A stretch of DNA of 64,000 bases, taken from contig JADJXD010000001.1 in NCBI GenBank assembly GCA_016715985.1, positions 62,001-126,000 on the forward strand. The letters are read 5' to 3'. Below are positions 7,725 to 16,504 of the stretch, piece after piece. Numbering within the stretch: position 1 is the first letter of the stretch; each line of letters starts with the position of its first letter. A program made the translations under genes and the position numbers. A model generated the notes under the pieces. The model worked only from the letters and a program-made list of their open reading frames with translations. It did not search any database and had not been told where the DNA came from. This stretch comes from Saprospiraceae bacterium (GTDB lineage Bacteria; Bacteroidota; Bacteroidia; Chitinophagales; Saprospiraceae).

Positions 7725-8906
7725 ATGAATTCCATTACAGCTGAAAAGCCCAAATTATTGATGATCACTTCCAGATTTCCCTATCCATTGGAGAAAGGTG
7801 ATAAATTGCGTGCTTTCCATCAGATAAGAACCTTACGAAATCATTTTGATATTTATCTGGTGAGCATTACGGATTATTCGGTTCATAAAAATGAACTGGA
7901 AGTTATTAGACCATTTGTAAAAGAACTTCATATTGTCAGAATCACGCCGATCCAAAGATTGAAGTCCTTAATAAGGAGCATTTTAAGTGATTTACCATTT
8001 CAGATATCTTACTTTTACAGTAAAGATATTCATGAATATATTGAATCTTTGGTGGAATCCAAAAAACCGGATCACATTTATTGCCAATTGGCGAGAATGG
8101 CAGAATACATCAAAGACATTCCGGTTTCCAAGACATTGGATTATATGGATGCATTTGGAATCGGGATGCAAAGAAGGTCCAATGTTGTAAAATTTCCCTA
8201 TTCTATTCTTTACAGAAAAGAAGCGTTGAGAATGGTGAAATATGAAAAAACTATTTTCAATTCTTTTAATAATCACACGATCATTTCAAATCAGGACAAA
8301 ATCCAATTGGAATTTTCCGGTTCCCGGAGCATTCATGTTGTCCCCAATGGAATAGATACTGACTTTTTTGAAATGAGTACGTATGAGAAAAAATACGACA
8401 TCTCGTTTATAGGCAATATGGGATACCTTCCCAATATAGAAGCAGCAGAATATCTGGTGCAAAAGATATTACCACTTTTACATGCAGACACCAAAGTACT
8501 GATCGCAGGTGCAAGACCGGATAAACGTATCAAAAAGCTGGCATCATCCCAGGTTACAATAAAAGGTTGGTCTAATGATATCCGTCAGGCTTATGGAGAA
8601 TCAAAAGTATTTGTTGCCCCATTGTGGTCAGGGACAGGACAGCAAAACAAGATTCTGGAAGCGATGTCCATGGGTATTCCCTGTATTACAACTTCTTTGG
8701 TCAACAATGCCATTCTGGCAAAGGAAAATAGTGAAATATTGATAGCGGATGATGAAAAAACATTTGCAGAAAAGATAGTTTTTTTATTGAATAATGCCCA
8801 TCTTCAACAACAAATCAGTAACGCAGGCAGAGACTTTGTTAAACAAAATTACAGCTGGGAACATTATAGTCAATTATTATGTACTATTTTTGCGTCATCA
8901 AAGTAA
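7725..8906 (+). CDS. Family 4-type glycosyltransferase
   Basis: The protein has a GT-B fold. The N-terminal half begins KLLMITSRFPYPLEKGDKLR, as in many exopolysaccharide glycosyltransferases, and the C-terminal half carries SFIGNMGYLPNIEAAEYL and VAPLWSGTGQQNKILEAMSMG followed by PCITTSL, the donor-nucleotide site of GT4/GT1 enzymes. It transfers a sugar from a nucleotide donor to an unknown acceptor, probably in surface polysaccharide synthesis. A TTG start at 7713 is possible, but the ATG at 7725 fits better. There are no other polysaccharide genes beside it; ribBA follows after 11 bases. Confidence 0.85.
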   Translation: MNSITAEKPKLLMITSRFPYPLEKGDKLRAFHQIRTLRNHFDIYLVSITDYSVHKNELEVIRPFVKELHIVRITPIQRLKSLIRSILSDLPFQISYFYSKDIHEYIESLVESKKPDHIYCQLARMAEYIKDIPVSKTLDYMDAFGIGMQRRSNVVKFPYSILYRKEALRMVKYEKTIFNSFNNHTIISNQDKIQLEFSGSRSIHVVPNGIDTDFFEMSTYEKKYDISFIGNMGYLPNIEAAEYLVQKILPLLHADTKVLIAGARPDKRIKKLASSQVTIKGWSNDIRQAYGESKVFVAPLWSGTGQQNKILEAMSMGIPCITTSLVNNAILAKENSEILIADDEKTFAEKIVFLLNNAHLQQQISNAGRDFVKQNYSWEHYSQLLCTIFASSK

Positions 8907-8917
8907 ATTAATTAAAA

Positions 8918-10060
8918 GTGTACATGCTTACAGAAGTTAATGAATTACAGTCAACAAGACTAAACACAATAGAAGAAGCTATAGAAGATATTCGAAATGG
9001 TAAACTCCTGATCGTGGTAGATGATGAAGACAGAGAAAATGAAGGAGACTTTATCTGCGCCGCTGAAAAGGTGACCCCTGAATTGATAAACTTTATGTCA
9101 AAATATGGCAGAGGTCTGATTTGCACACCTATTGAAGAAGAGCGGGCAAAAGAACTCGATCTGGACCTGATGGTAAAGTCGAACACCGCACTTCATAATA
9201 CTGCTTTTACGGTTTCAATTGATCTGGTCGGACACGGATGTACGACGGGTATTTCTGCTTATGACAGATCTACCGGAATAAAAGCACTGATAAATACGGA
9301 GATCAAAGCAACTGACTTTGCCAGACCAGGTCATATATTTCCTTTAATTGCGAAATCAGGTGGTGTTTTGAGACGCACAGGACATACAGAAGCTGCGGTA
9401 GATCTTGCAAGACTTGCAGGCTTTTTCCCTGCGGGCGTATTGGTGGAGATACTGAATGAAGATGGTTCGATGGCAAGGTTGCCGCAATTAATGGAGTTGA
9501 GTCAAAAATTAGATATAAAAATTATTACGATCAAGGATTTGGTTGCTTTCAGGATGCAACGGGAAAGTCTGATCAAAAAGGAAATGGAAACGATAATAGA
9601 AACAGCCTACGGAAATTTTAAGGTTGTAGCATTCAGGCAAATTGATACTGGGGATATCCATCTTGCCTTTTGTTCCGGAAACAACTATACCGGAAAGCCT
9701 ACGCTGGTAAGAGTACATTCCAGTACAGAGACCGGAGATATTATCGGAATGTTATTTGACGGATATGCCGAACAATTGACCAATTCACTTCGTATGATTG
9801 CAAAAGAACAAAATGGTGTTTTATTGTTTATGCGGCACAGCGAGAAATATGACGCTATTCTGGAAAAGTTAAAAACATTAGACAATGACCCGACCAATAA
9901 TCCGGTATCAAGTAATGAACAAAGAGATTTCGGAGTTGGTGCTCAAATACTGCATGAATTGGGAGTGGATAAGATTCGTTTGATTTCCAATCACAAAAAG
10001 AAAAGAATTGGCCTTGTCGGATATGGACTCGAAATTGTAGAAAACATATTTCTGTCCTGA
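8918..10060 (+). CDS. ribBA: RibBA: DHBP synthase with a degenerate GTP cyclohydrolase II half
   Basis: Residues 1-215 form 3,4-dihydroxy-2-butanone-4-phosphate synthase: the acidic motif VDDEDRENEGDF, GHGCTTGISAYDR, and RTGHTEAAVDL are all present, so ribulose-5-phosphate conversion is expected. Residues 215-380 align with GTP cyclohydrolase II (VRVHS, DFGVGAQIL, GLVGYGLEIVE), but the zinc site that normally reads C-x-T-G-D-x-x-x-S-x-x-C-D-C is here TETGDIIGMLFDGYAEQ, with no cysteine. This half is therefore probably unable to bind zinc and open GTP. An intact RibA would be expected elsewhere in the genome. Confidence 0.9.
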   Translation: MYMLTEVNELQSTRLNTIEEAIEDIRNGKLLIVVDDEDRENEGDFICAAEKVTPELINFMSKYGRGLICTPIEEERAKELDLDLMVKSNTALHNTAFTVSIDLVGHGCTTGISAYDRSTGIKALINTEIKATDFARPGHIFPLIAKSGGVLRRTGHTEAAVDLARLAGFFPAGVLVEILNEDGSMARLPQLMELSQKLDIKIITIKDLVAFRMQRESLIKKEMETIIETAYGNFKVVAFRQIDTGDIHLAFCSGNNYTGKPTLVRVHSSTETGDIIGMLFDGYAEQLTNSLRMIAKEQNGVLLFMRHSEKYDAILEKLKTLDNDPTNNPVSSNEQRDFGVGAQILHELGVDKIRLISNHKKKRIGLVGYGLEIVENIFLS

Positions 10061-10086
10061 TATTTCAGATATTTATTCTTTGACAA

Positions 10087-10110
10087 ACCAAAGTTGAAAT
10101 CCACTTTGGT
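10087..10110. terminator. Hairpin between convergent ribBA and the exported-protein operon
   Basis: ACCAAAGT (10087-10094) and ACTTTGGT (10103-10110) form an 8-bp stem with an 8-nt loop between the convergent genes. There is only a weak T-rich tail, so its strength as a terminator is uncertain. Confidence 0.4.
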
Positions 10111-10157
10111 AGTGATTATTTTCGTTCGGATTTGCCCCAAAAGAAATCTAATCAAAT

Positions 10158-11033
10158 CTACTGGCCGCCATAGTTTAGCTCCATCCAAAGTTTTTCATTG
10201 TTTTGGTTCATCAGGTTCTTATATTGATTCAATTTTTCCCTATTTATACTTGTTATCTTCATTTTAGTAAATAAGTCCTCAGAAAGTTTCAAGGCTTCTG
10301 TTTTGCATGTTGCGGATGGTGGAATCTGAAGTAAAAGGTTAACTGCCCGATTCATTTGATATTCAACTCCTGAGTTAATTAATATTTGTGCTTCGTACAA
10401 TGACTTTTCGCAGACTTGTTTATCATACTTCTCTTTCAATTCTTTTCTAAGTGCTAAAAGTTCTGGGTTTGGACTTTCTAATGTAGCTTCCAGTTTATAA
10501 GTCATTTGCATAGCCTGCTGTATATCTTTTAAGATTTCTATTTCACGTATTTTTGTGATTAGATTAGGTATGTTACTCATGAACTCTCCAAAATATTCAT
10601 TAAGTAATGTACTTATACTACTTATCATCTTTTGGTCTTTTATAAACTGTCTGATAACTTCTCCATCCAATTCATTTTCATTCTTACCCGCAACTTCAAT
10701 ACTAAATTTTAAAATTGTATCTCTCATTGTAATCACATTCCTGATTTTTAAAGAAAGTATGGATATACCTACTTTTTTTGTATCCATCCCCTCTATAGTT
10801 TTTAAACCTGTGTGTTTTAAACCGGGTTGAATTACAATTATTGAACTGTGGTTAAATGTTATATTTTGCAGATTAGTCTCCAATATAGACTTCAGATTAT
10901 TGAAGGCATAGTAGGAAATCTTTTGACCATCATATTCCAATGCAATAACTTTGGTATTTTGGGCACCCACAAACTTTAATGTTGCAAACAGAAAAAACAA
11001 GATGATTACAGTGATTTTATTCATTATACTCAA
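10158..11033 (-). CDS. Exported protein of unknown function, last gene of the CsgG/LPP20-like operon
   Basis: A 291-residue protein with a signal peptide (NKITVIILFFLFATLKFVGAQ). The middle is alpha/beta and the region from about residue 165 to the end is helical. The segment CEKSLYEAQILINSGVEYQM, followed by LLQIPPSATC, resembles a helical repeat seen at the C-terminus of other Bacteroidota exported proteins in similar clusters. It lies 17 bases downstream of the DUF6175-like gene. Function unknown; its place in the operon suggests it acts with the other four in the envelope. Confidence 0.7.
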   Translation of the reverse strand: MSIMNKITVIILFFLFATLKFVGAQNTKVIALEYDGQKISYYAFNNLKSILETNLQNITFNHSSIIVIQPGLKHTGLKTIEGMDTKKVGISILSLKIRNVITMRDTILKFSIEVAGKNENELDGEVIRQFIKDQKMISSISTLLNEYFGEFMSNIPNLITKIREIEILKDIQQAMQMTYKLEATLESPNPELLALRKELKEKYDKQVCEKSLYEAQILINSGVEYQMNRAVNLLLQIPPSATCKTEALKLSEDLFTKMKITSINREKLNQYKNLMNQNNEKLWMELNYGGQ

Positions 11034-11050
11034 TTTTATAAATCTGATTA

Positions 11051-11962
11051 TTAATTTGATGGACTAATAGTGAATACAAGATTATTCCCCTGAATCACAC
11101 TTTTTCCGTCAACACCCTTTGTCTTTAAAAATTTTCTTAGTTCTGAAGCAAACTTTGATACCCGAAAATTTTTTCCGCTTTCATCAAACATGGGCACTTT
11201 AAGTAAATCGAATTTAATTCTATTAGCAGTTACTCCTTGTAAATGATATTGAGATTTAAAAGCATTGTTCTCTACCCAGTTTTCAATTAGTTCAGAAAGT
11301 AAATCTCCGGATGAATCAACTTCGTCATCCATACTTATGCTTGAACCATCTTCAACACCTATATTAAGTGTAATCGTCCTTCCATTTATAAGAATATCAT
11401 TAAATTTCTCCTGAATGGTATTTAATAAGTTATCCAATTCAGAATCAACAGCCTTTTCTATTAATTTTTCAAAATTATCCGTATATACTTTAGGGGAATT
11501 TGCTACTTTATTAGCCAATGACTCACCTGAGAAAGCATCAAATGCGGTCATAATTACATTCGCACTATTTCCTGATGCAGAATAATTCGGACTGGCTTCT
11601 ACTTCTATATAAATGTCTGCCCCAGACAGCGCAATAACTTCATCTTTCATATCACTTGCCTGATTCTCCTGTAATGCAGCATTATTATTATTCTGCTTTA
11701 GTTTAGCTCTTAAGTCAATAGTATTAACACCTCTTTTATCAAAAGCCTCTTTCACTTTTGTGATCGCTATTCTGACCAATTCGTTATTTTCATACATCTG
11801 ACGAAGGCTCTGCCCTTCTTTTGCAAAAGGTATGGCCATTATAGTTGGTTGTGCTGTTTTAACATCTTTGACGGCTGTTGATGATGTCTGGCAATTAATA
11901 TGAATACTATAGAATAATGCTGCAACAAAAAGCAGACTTGCATTAAATTTAATGTTGTTCAT
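11051..11962 (-). CDS. DUF6175-like exported protein
   Basis: After a signal peptide ending at HINCQ, the body starts QPTIMAIPFAKEGQSLRQMYE and continues with RIAITKVKEAFDKRGVNTID, the pattern I associate with the family annotated DUF6175. It has an ADIYIEVEA strand and later a second alpha/beta unit (TITLNIGVEDGSSISMDDEV). The layout of repeated strand-helix units recalls the FlgT/CsgG-related domains that sense or build outer-membrane assemblies. It sits between the LPP20-like lipoprotein and the unknown last gene. The family name is from memory; the fold relation is inferred. Confidence 0.65.
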   Translation of the reverse strand: MNNIKFNASLLFVAALFYSIHINCQTSSTAVKDVKTAQPTIMAIPFAKEGQSLRQMYENNELVRIAITKVKEAFDKRGVNTIDLRAKLKQNNNNAALQENQASDMKDEVIALSGADIYIEVEASPNYSASGNSANVIMTAFDAFSGESLANKVANSPKVYTDNFEKLIEKAVDSELDNLLNTIQEKFNDILINGRTITLNIGVEDGSSISMDDEVDSSGDLLSELIENWVENNAFKSQYHLQGVTANRIKFDLLKVPMFDESGKNFRVSKFASELRKFLKTKGVDGKSVIQGNNLVFTISPSN

Positions 11963-11994
11963 AAATTATTTATTTTGTGGTTCTGCGTTCAAAT

Positions 11995-12453
11995 TTAAAG
12001 TCCAAATTTTCTTACAATAGACTTATCTTCAAGATACTTTCTTAATGCCTGCAAATCAAATTTTACAGTTTGTAAAATATTCCAATTACTTCCGCTTAAT
12101 CCTCCATTGCTCCTGTAAGACTGAATTAAAAAATTTCTATATCCCTCTCTTCGTATAAGATTGTCCAACTCAGTTTGTTGACTATTAGTAAGCTGATTTT
12201 CATTAGCTATCATAGGATTGTCCTGATTTGAATTAGGAATTCCTCTGTAAAGAATGTTTTCTAAGGCATTTATTTCTGCATAATACACTGCTTTGCCTTC
12301 AGATTCGGCAAATCCGTTAGAAGTTATGGTAATTGTATTTTTATCCCCGGAAACAAATTCTACAGCTCCGTTTCTCTGGTAGGGAATGTTCAGTTTTGGT
12401 GAACATGATGCTGCTACAAAAATTACTAAAGCAATTATCAGGTTATTTTTCAT
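11995..12453 (-). CDS. LPP20-like lipoprotein
   Basis: A 152-residue lipoprotein with a clear lipobox (LVIFVAASC, Cys at position 17). The segment TITITSNGFAESEGKAVYYAEINALENIL matches the LPP20/FlgP pattern in which a strand with an S-x-G turn leads into an Ala-rich helix and N-x-L. It ends LRKYLEDKSIVRKFGL, a tail typical of Bacteroidota members of this group. In Vibrio and Helicobacter LPP20/FlgP lipoproteins are outer-membrane proteins and FlgP is part of the flagellar basal disk; no flagellar genes are seen here. Confidence 0.65.
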   Translation of the reverse strand: MKNNLIIALVIFVAASCSPKLNIPYQRNGAVEFVSGDKNTITITSNGFAESEGKAVYYAEINALENILYRGIPNSNQDNPMIANENQLTNSQQTELDNLIRREGYRNFLIQSYRSNGGLSGSNWNILQTVKFDLQALRKYLEDKSIVRKFGL

Positions 12454-12521
12454 TTGTTTTTTTTATAATATTTATGTTGAATATTCTATTTTATACAGAT
12501 TTTTAGAGCTTTATATATGAT

Positions 12522-14153
12522 TTAATTCTTACCTATTAACTCAATTAAGATTTTTTGTTTTTCACTATCGGCTTTAAACAATTCTTTTTCTCCGTCTTTA
12601 ATTTCAAGCTTAGCCAGATTTATAGAAATAATTTTATCAATTTTACCTTCTGCTATTTTATTTTTGCGTTCTATCACTTCACCTTCAATATCTTCTTTGA
12701 CGAGTGTAAAAAAACCATATTTTTTTGACAATTCAAAGCCAGCATGATTGTGAACTATTATTTCCTTTATTTTATCTTTTTTAACTTCCGAAGTACGCAC
12801 CCAATCAATATTGTAAATATCCGGATTGTAATTATACAATATACTTTGAAGCAAGGTAGTTGACACCCCGTTTTTTAATGTTACACCCAGAAATTTTACT
12901 TTACTTTCTTCAATACTTAACTTTTTTCCGGTTGAAACCTCTGTTGCATTAATAAATTCTCCACTTTTGGAGAAAAGTATCTGATAGCCTTTTTGTTGCC
13001 CCTGTAGATCTTCAATGGAGTAATCTATAAATTTTTCATTTTTTAGTAGTCCTGCAAAATATTTTAATTCAGGTGCATTTCTTTCAACCAAATTGAATAC
13101 CGGACTTTTTATAACTTCCAATTCATCGCTAAATTCGCAAAACAGACAGCTTTTTTTGAAAGCTACGTTTATAGAAGGAACGGTACTATTATAATCCAAT
13201 TGGCTTCTTAATCTTGTATTTTCTTCTTTGACGGCATAAAGAACATCTTTATTTATTAATCCCTGAGCTAAATCTTTATTTGCAAAAAATGGAGTTTTAG
13301 CTACACAGCTTAACTCTTTTAGTTCATCTATATATACTGAAGCAATTCTTTCATAGTAAACGTATTTACCTTCCTGCCTTTTTGACAAAACATCAAAATT
13401 TTCCCCTTTTTGGATATTATTTTTCGACCCGGCGTTGATTTCTACAAATCTGGCTTTCTTTTCTTTAAAGTTGGGTTGAGGAATTATTTCATATAAATCA
13501 TGGCTCGACGAAATTATATTTTTGGCAAATAAACTTCCATCACCCACTCCTGATTTGATTTTACCCATGTAAAAAGCAGTAAAATTGGGTTCATATTTTT
13601 CAGTTACTTTTTTCTCAAGAGATGCATATTTCCTGGGATCAGATTTCTTGATTTTTGCTGGGTCACCACCGAATTCCTTTTCGTAATCCTTAATTTGAAT
13701 GAAAGATTCCTCGTCTTTTACGAGAGAAATTACTTCTGCCTTGATAATTTGTGATGTTTTGGAGTCAATATATTTAGCAACACAATGGTAGCCACCCGAT
13801 AACTTAAAATAAGCTGCAGTAGTCTTTCCTGTTGTATCAACATTTAACAGTAAAGAAGGCGTCCTGAATCCACCGGCAGGCTTAAAAAAAATAACTATTT
13901 CAGATGGTGATTCAGGTTTTGTATTTAATGTTGAAAATGTAACAGTATTGCTTTTAGAATCCCAATCATAGAGGGATACATCATTTAATTTGGTTATTGC
14001 TGTTTTTATTCTTAATGAAACTTCATCGTTATAAACATCCATTTTTCCTAAGTCCTGATACAATGCTGCTTTTACAAAATCATTTGCTTGAGCAGATATC
14101 TTTTCCACACTGCAAGTCAGTGTCAATAATAATAGAATTATTATATATTTCAT
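12522..14153 (-). CDS. Large exported protein with FlgT-C/SH3-like segments
   Basis: The 543-residue protein has a signal peptide (residues 1-21, ending KISAQ). Near residues 230-280 (RFVEINAGSKNNIQKGENFD) and again at 475-540 (LSKKYGFFTLVKED, then EGEVIERKNKIAEGKIDKII) it carries SH3-like beta segments that resemble the C-terminus of its upstream neighbour (YLEIFIFKEEDIDGEKLNRK). This points to related C-terminal domains in two genes of one operon. The N-terminal 100 residues form a beta sandwich-like region. Function unknown. Gap to the upstream gene is 23 bases. Confidence 0.65.
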   Translation of the reverse strand: MKYIIILLLLTLTCSVEKISAQANDFVKAALYQDLGKMDVYNDEVSLRIKTAITKLNDVSLYDWDSKSNTVTFSTLNTKPESPSEIVIFFKPAGGFRTPSLLLNVDTTGKTTAAYFKLSGGYHCVAKYIDSKTSQIIKAEVISLVKDEESFIQIKDYEKEFGGDPAKIKKSDPRKYASLEKKVTEKYEPNFTAFYMGKIKSGVGDGSLFAKNIISSSHDLYEIIPQPNFKEKKARFVEINAGSKNNIQKGENFDVLSKRQEGKYVYYERIASVYIDELKELSCVAKTPFFANKDLAQGLINKDVLYAVKEENTRLRSQLDYNSTVPSINVAFKKSCLFCEFSDELEVIKSPVFNLVERNAPELKYFAGLLKNEKFIDYSIEDLQGQQKGYQILFSKSGEFINATEVSTGKKLSIEESKVKFLGVTLKNGVSTTLLQSILYNYNPDIYNIDWVRTSEVKKDKIKEIIVHNHAGFELSKKYGFFTLVKEDIEGEVIERKNKIAEGKIDKIISINLAKLEIKDGEKELFKADSEKQKILIELIGKN

Positions 14154-14176
14154 ATTTTGATTATTTCTGAATTATT

Positions 14177-14962
14177 TTAGTCTTTGTATATTATTCTGCT
14201 GTAGATTTTCTGATTGCTTGCCAAGAGCGCTGCTACTTCTTTATTACCTTTTTTGATGGTAACAGTTGAAAAATTTTCATCCTGAATTTCTTTAATAATA
14301 CCCTCACCTATTACAATTTTTCTATTTAACTTCTCACCATCAATATCTTCTTCTTTAAAAATAAATATTTCCAAATAATCTTCTATTAAGACTTTATGTT
14401 TTTTACCCATTGCAACTAACACGTCCTTTACCTTATCACCCTTTTGATCAATTGATCTCACAATAGAAAATTTTATCTCAAAGCAATCGAACATCATTTC
14501 ATGAAGCATATAATGAATTTGCTGTTCTAATTTTTTTACACCAAAAATATTTGAGTCAAGAGTCTTATCACTACTACATTTTATTGTACCTTCATTAATA
14601 TCGTAAATTTTTATATTTAAAACCTTCTTATCTTCATAAAATATAGCCTTTAAAGAAAGGTCAACACCTTCACTTTTTCCTTGTTCTACAATATAACCAT
14701 CTATAAAATCTTCAGATTTTTGAAGTTCTTTTTCATTATTTATGAGTGTTAGGTTTTGTCTGTCAATAGCAATAAATTTTTTGTTGTTGGAAAAAAAGTT
14801 TAAGCAGTAAGCAGGTACACCACTGACAACAGCATTGGATGAAGATATTTTAAACAACTTTTTAGAATCAATCAGATCAATTCCGTTTATAGAAATTCTC
14901 TGTTGTGAATGAATAGGTAACATTAATACTGCTATAAATACTAGAGTTAGTAAATATTTCAT
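14177..14962 (-). CDS. CsgG-like exported protein
   Basis: First gene of a five-gene operon. After the signal peptide (MKYLLTLVFIAVLMLPIHSQ) comes FIAIDRQNLTLINNEKELQK followed by a GYIVEQGKSEGVDLSLKA stretch, which follows the CsgG/HfaB pattern (F-x-V-x-D-R-x-x-L, an E-x-x-L-Q helix, then a strand beginning with G-x-D). CsgG forms the outer-membrane curli pore. The C-terminal 80 residues are an SH3-like barrel shared with the next gene. It lacks a lipobox, unlike true CsgG, so pore formation is unproven. A TATCTTTG box lies 59 bases upstream. Confidence 0.6.
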   Translation of the reverse strand: MKYLLTLVFIAVLMLPIHSQQRISINGIDLIDSKKLFKISSSNAVVSGVPAYCLNFFSNNKKFIAIDRQNLTLINNEKELQKSEDFIDGYIVEQGKSEGVDLSLKAIFYEDKKVLNIKIYDINEGTIKCSSDKTLDSNIFGVKKLEQQIHYMLHEMMFDCFEIKFSIVRSIDQKGDKVKDVLVAMGKKHKVLIEDYLEIFIFKEEDIDGEKLNRKIVIGEGIIKEIQDENFSTVTIKKGNKEVAALLASNQKIYSRIIYKD

Positions 14963-15020
14963 AGTCTAAGTTTTTGTTTTAAGTAAATAATTTGTCTGAT
15001 AAACATTTGTGTTAAGGCCC

Positions 15021-15028
15021 CAAAGATA
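15021..15028 (-). promoter_or_regulatory. -7 box for the CsgG/LPP20-like operon
   Basis: CAAAGATA on the plus strand reads TATCTTTG on the minus strand, matching TAnnTTTG. It is the only such box in the 376-base gap 14963-15338 between this operon and the upstream porP-like gene, whose stop is at 15339. I see no gene in the rest of the gap. Confidence 0.55.
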
Positions 15029-15338
15029 ATTTTATTTTAGAGTATTCATCTGAAAAAGGAGTCTAATTTATTAAATTTGAAATGTTGAGTGGAGTCTCAA
15101 AAGCCAATTAAATCTTTCAGTCCACCTATCAATTAAAATAGCATTGGATTTATGTTGTCATTTTATATGCTTAATTAAATAGTCATAAATAACTTATTCT
15201 TATTGCGAAACTCAGCCAACTCCATTTCAGATTTCATAATTCTGTTTTGGCTTTGAAAATCTTAGTTATGTTATATATAATTAAAAGTATTACAATCTGT
15301 TATCTGCCTTTTACATAAAAGACCCTTATTGTTGAATA

Positions 15339-16397
15339 TCAGAATTGCGGGCAAAAGTTATCATTATTGTGATGCTCTCCGATATATGTAACTGAAAATT
15401 CAAACGAAGATAAACTTCGCCTGTCTCTCACCAGACTTCCTAAGCTTTGGTCATAACTAAATCCGAAAATAAAATTATTCATCTCAATTCCTGCCATCGC
15501 TATGAATGATTCCAAACCATAGTTATCTCTATTTTTAACACCCCTTAGCCATGGACCTAAATGGAGGTATTTACCGGAAGTTTTAGAAATTTTAAATCTA
15601 AAGTTCAACCCCAGATTCAGCTCTGAATGCGGATCCTGAGCCAGAAACAGGATTCTCGGCTGAACAGATATAAATTCGGAAGTCTGAATGGAAGCTCCGG
15701 TGTGAAAACTCCATTTTTGTCCCAAAGAATTGACCTTGACAATATTCGGATCGATAATATCCTGATCATTGTAAAAAGAAATATTCGGTTTTTGAAAATG
15801 GAACAATCCTGCTCCTATGTGAAAATTAAATTTCTTACTGGGAGCGATCGTGTAATACAGACCCAAATTAAAATCTGCAAATGCAATGTTGTTAGGCGGA
15901 AGGAACTCCCCTGTACCTAAGGTATATCCGTCTATGGCGTTAAATTGATCCTGAAATGTCAGGTTTTCGTAATTTACAGATCTTTGCGCAATTCCCCCCT
16001 GAAAACCGATGCCAATGTACTGTTTTGTTTTTTTGTCTAAAGCTTTATGGTAGGCCGCAGTCAGTAAAATTTGATTGGTGTTAAAATCAAAAACAGACAC
16101 TCTGTCAGCAAAAAATGTAATTCCGACAGCAAATAAATCCGGTAAGTTCTTTTTACTGTAATCTATTTCAAATTTCACATCACCGGATACAGAAAACGTG
16201 CTAAGCGGTTGGTCCACAGCGGATCTCCATTGATCTCTGTATATGGAAGATATTCTGAAGGTTCCGGTATAGGTACCTGCAATTGCCGGGTTTAAAAGTA
16301 AAGGAGCAGAGTAGAACTGAGAAAAGTGTGCATCCTGTGCCGATAAATCCGGAAATTGTATGAATAAGACAAAGAAAAAAATAAAAGATTGTTTCAT
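15339..16397 (-). CDS. PorP/SprF-family outer-membrane protein
   Basis: A 352-residue protein with a signal peptide ending DLSAQ and then DAHFSQFYSAPLLLNPAIAG, which is the hallmark opening of PorP/SprF proteins. RDQWRSAVDQPLSTFSVSGD follows, also characteristic. The rest is a predicted outer-membrane barrel. PorP is linked to the type IX secretion system and SprF is needed for export of the SprB gliding adhesin; SprF-like paralogues are usually paired with a large secreted partner, but none is adjacent here. A TAAATTTG box on the minus strand lies 19 bases upstream. Confidence 0.9.
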   Translation of the reverse strand: MKQSFIFFFVLFIQFPDLSAQDAHFSQFYSAPLLLNPAIAGTYTGTFRISSIYRDQWRSAVDQPLSTFSVSGDVKFEIDYSKKNLPDLFAVGITFFADRVSVFDFNTNQILLTAAYHKALDKKTKQYIGIGFQGGIAQRSVNYENLTFQDQFNAIDGYTLGTGEFLPPNNIAFADFNLGLYYTIAPSKKFNFHIGAGLFHFQKPNISFYNDQDIIDPNIVKVNSLGQKWSFHTGASIQTSEFISVQPRILFLAQDPHSELNLGLNFRFKISKTSGKYLHLGPWLRGVKNRDNYGLESFIAMAGIEMNNFIFGFSYDQSLGSLVRDRRSLSSFEFSVTYIGEHHNNDNFCPQF

Positions 16398-16415
16398 AAA
16401 TTATGGTTAGAACTG

Positions 16416-16423
16416 CAAATTTA
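16416..16423 (-). promoter_or_regulatory. -7 box for the porP/sprF-like gene
   Basis: CAAATTTA on the plus strand reads TAAATTTG on the minus strand, matching TAnnTTTG, 19 bases upstream of the start codon. Confidence 0.5.
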
Positions 16424-16504
16424 ATAAATATACCTAAAGATTCAGGCAGAGTTATAACGCTATCATACTAATTATTTATTTTCGCAACTTGATATAAAAA
16501 TAAG

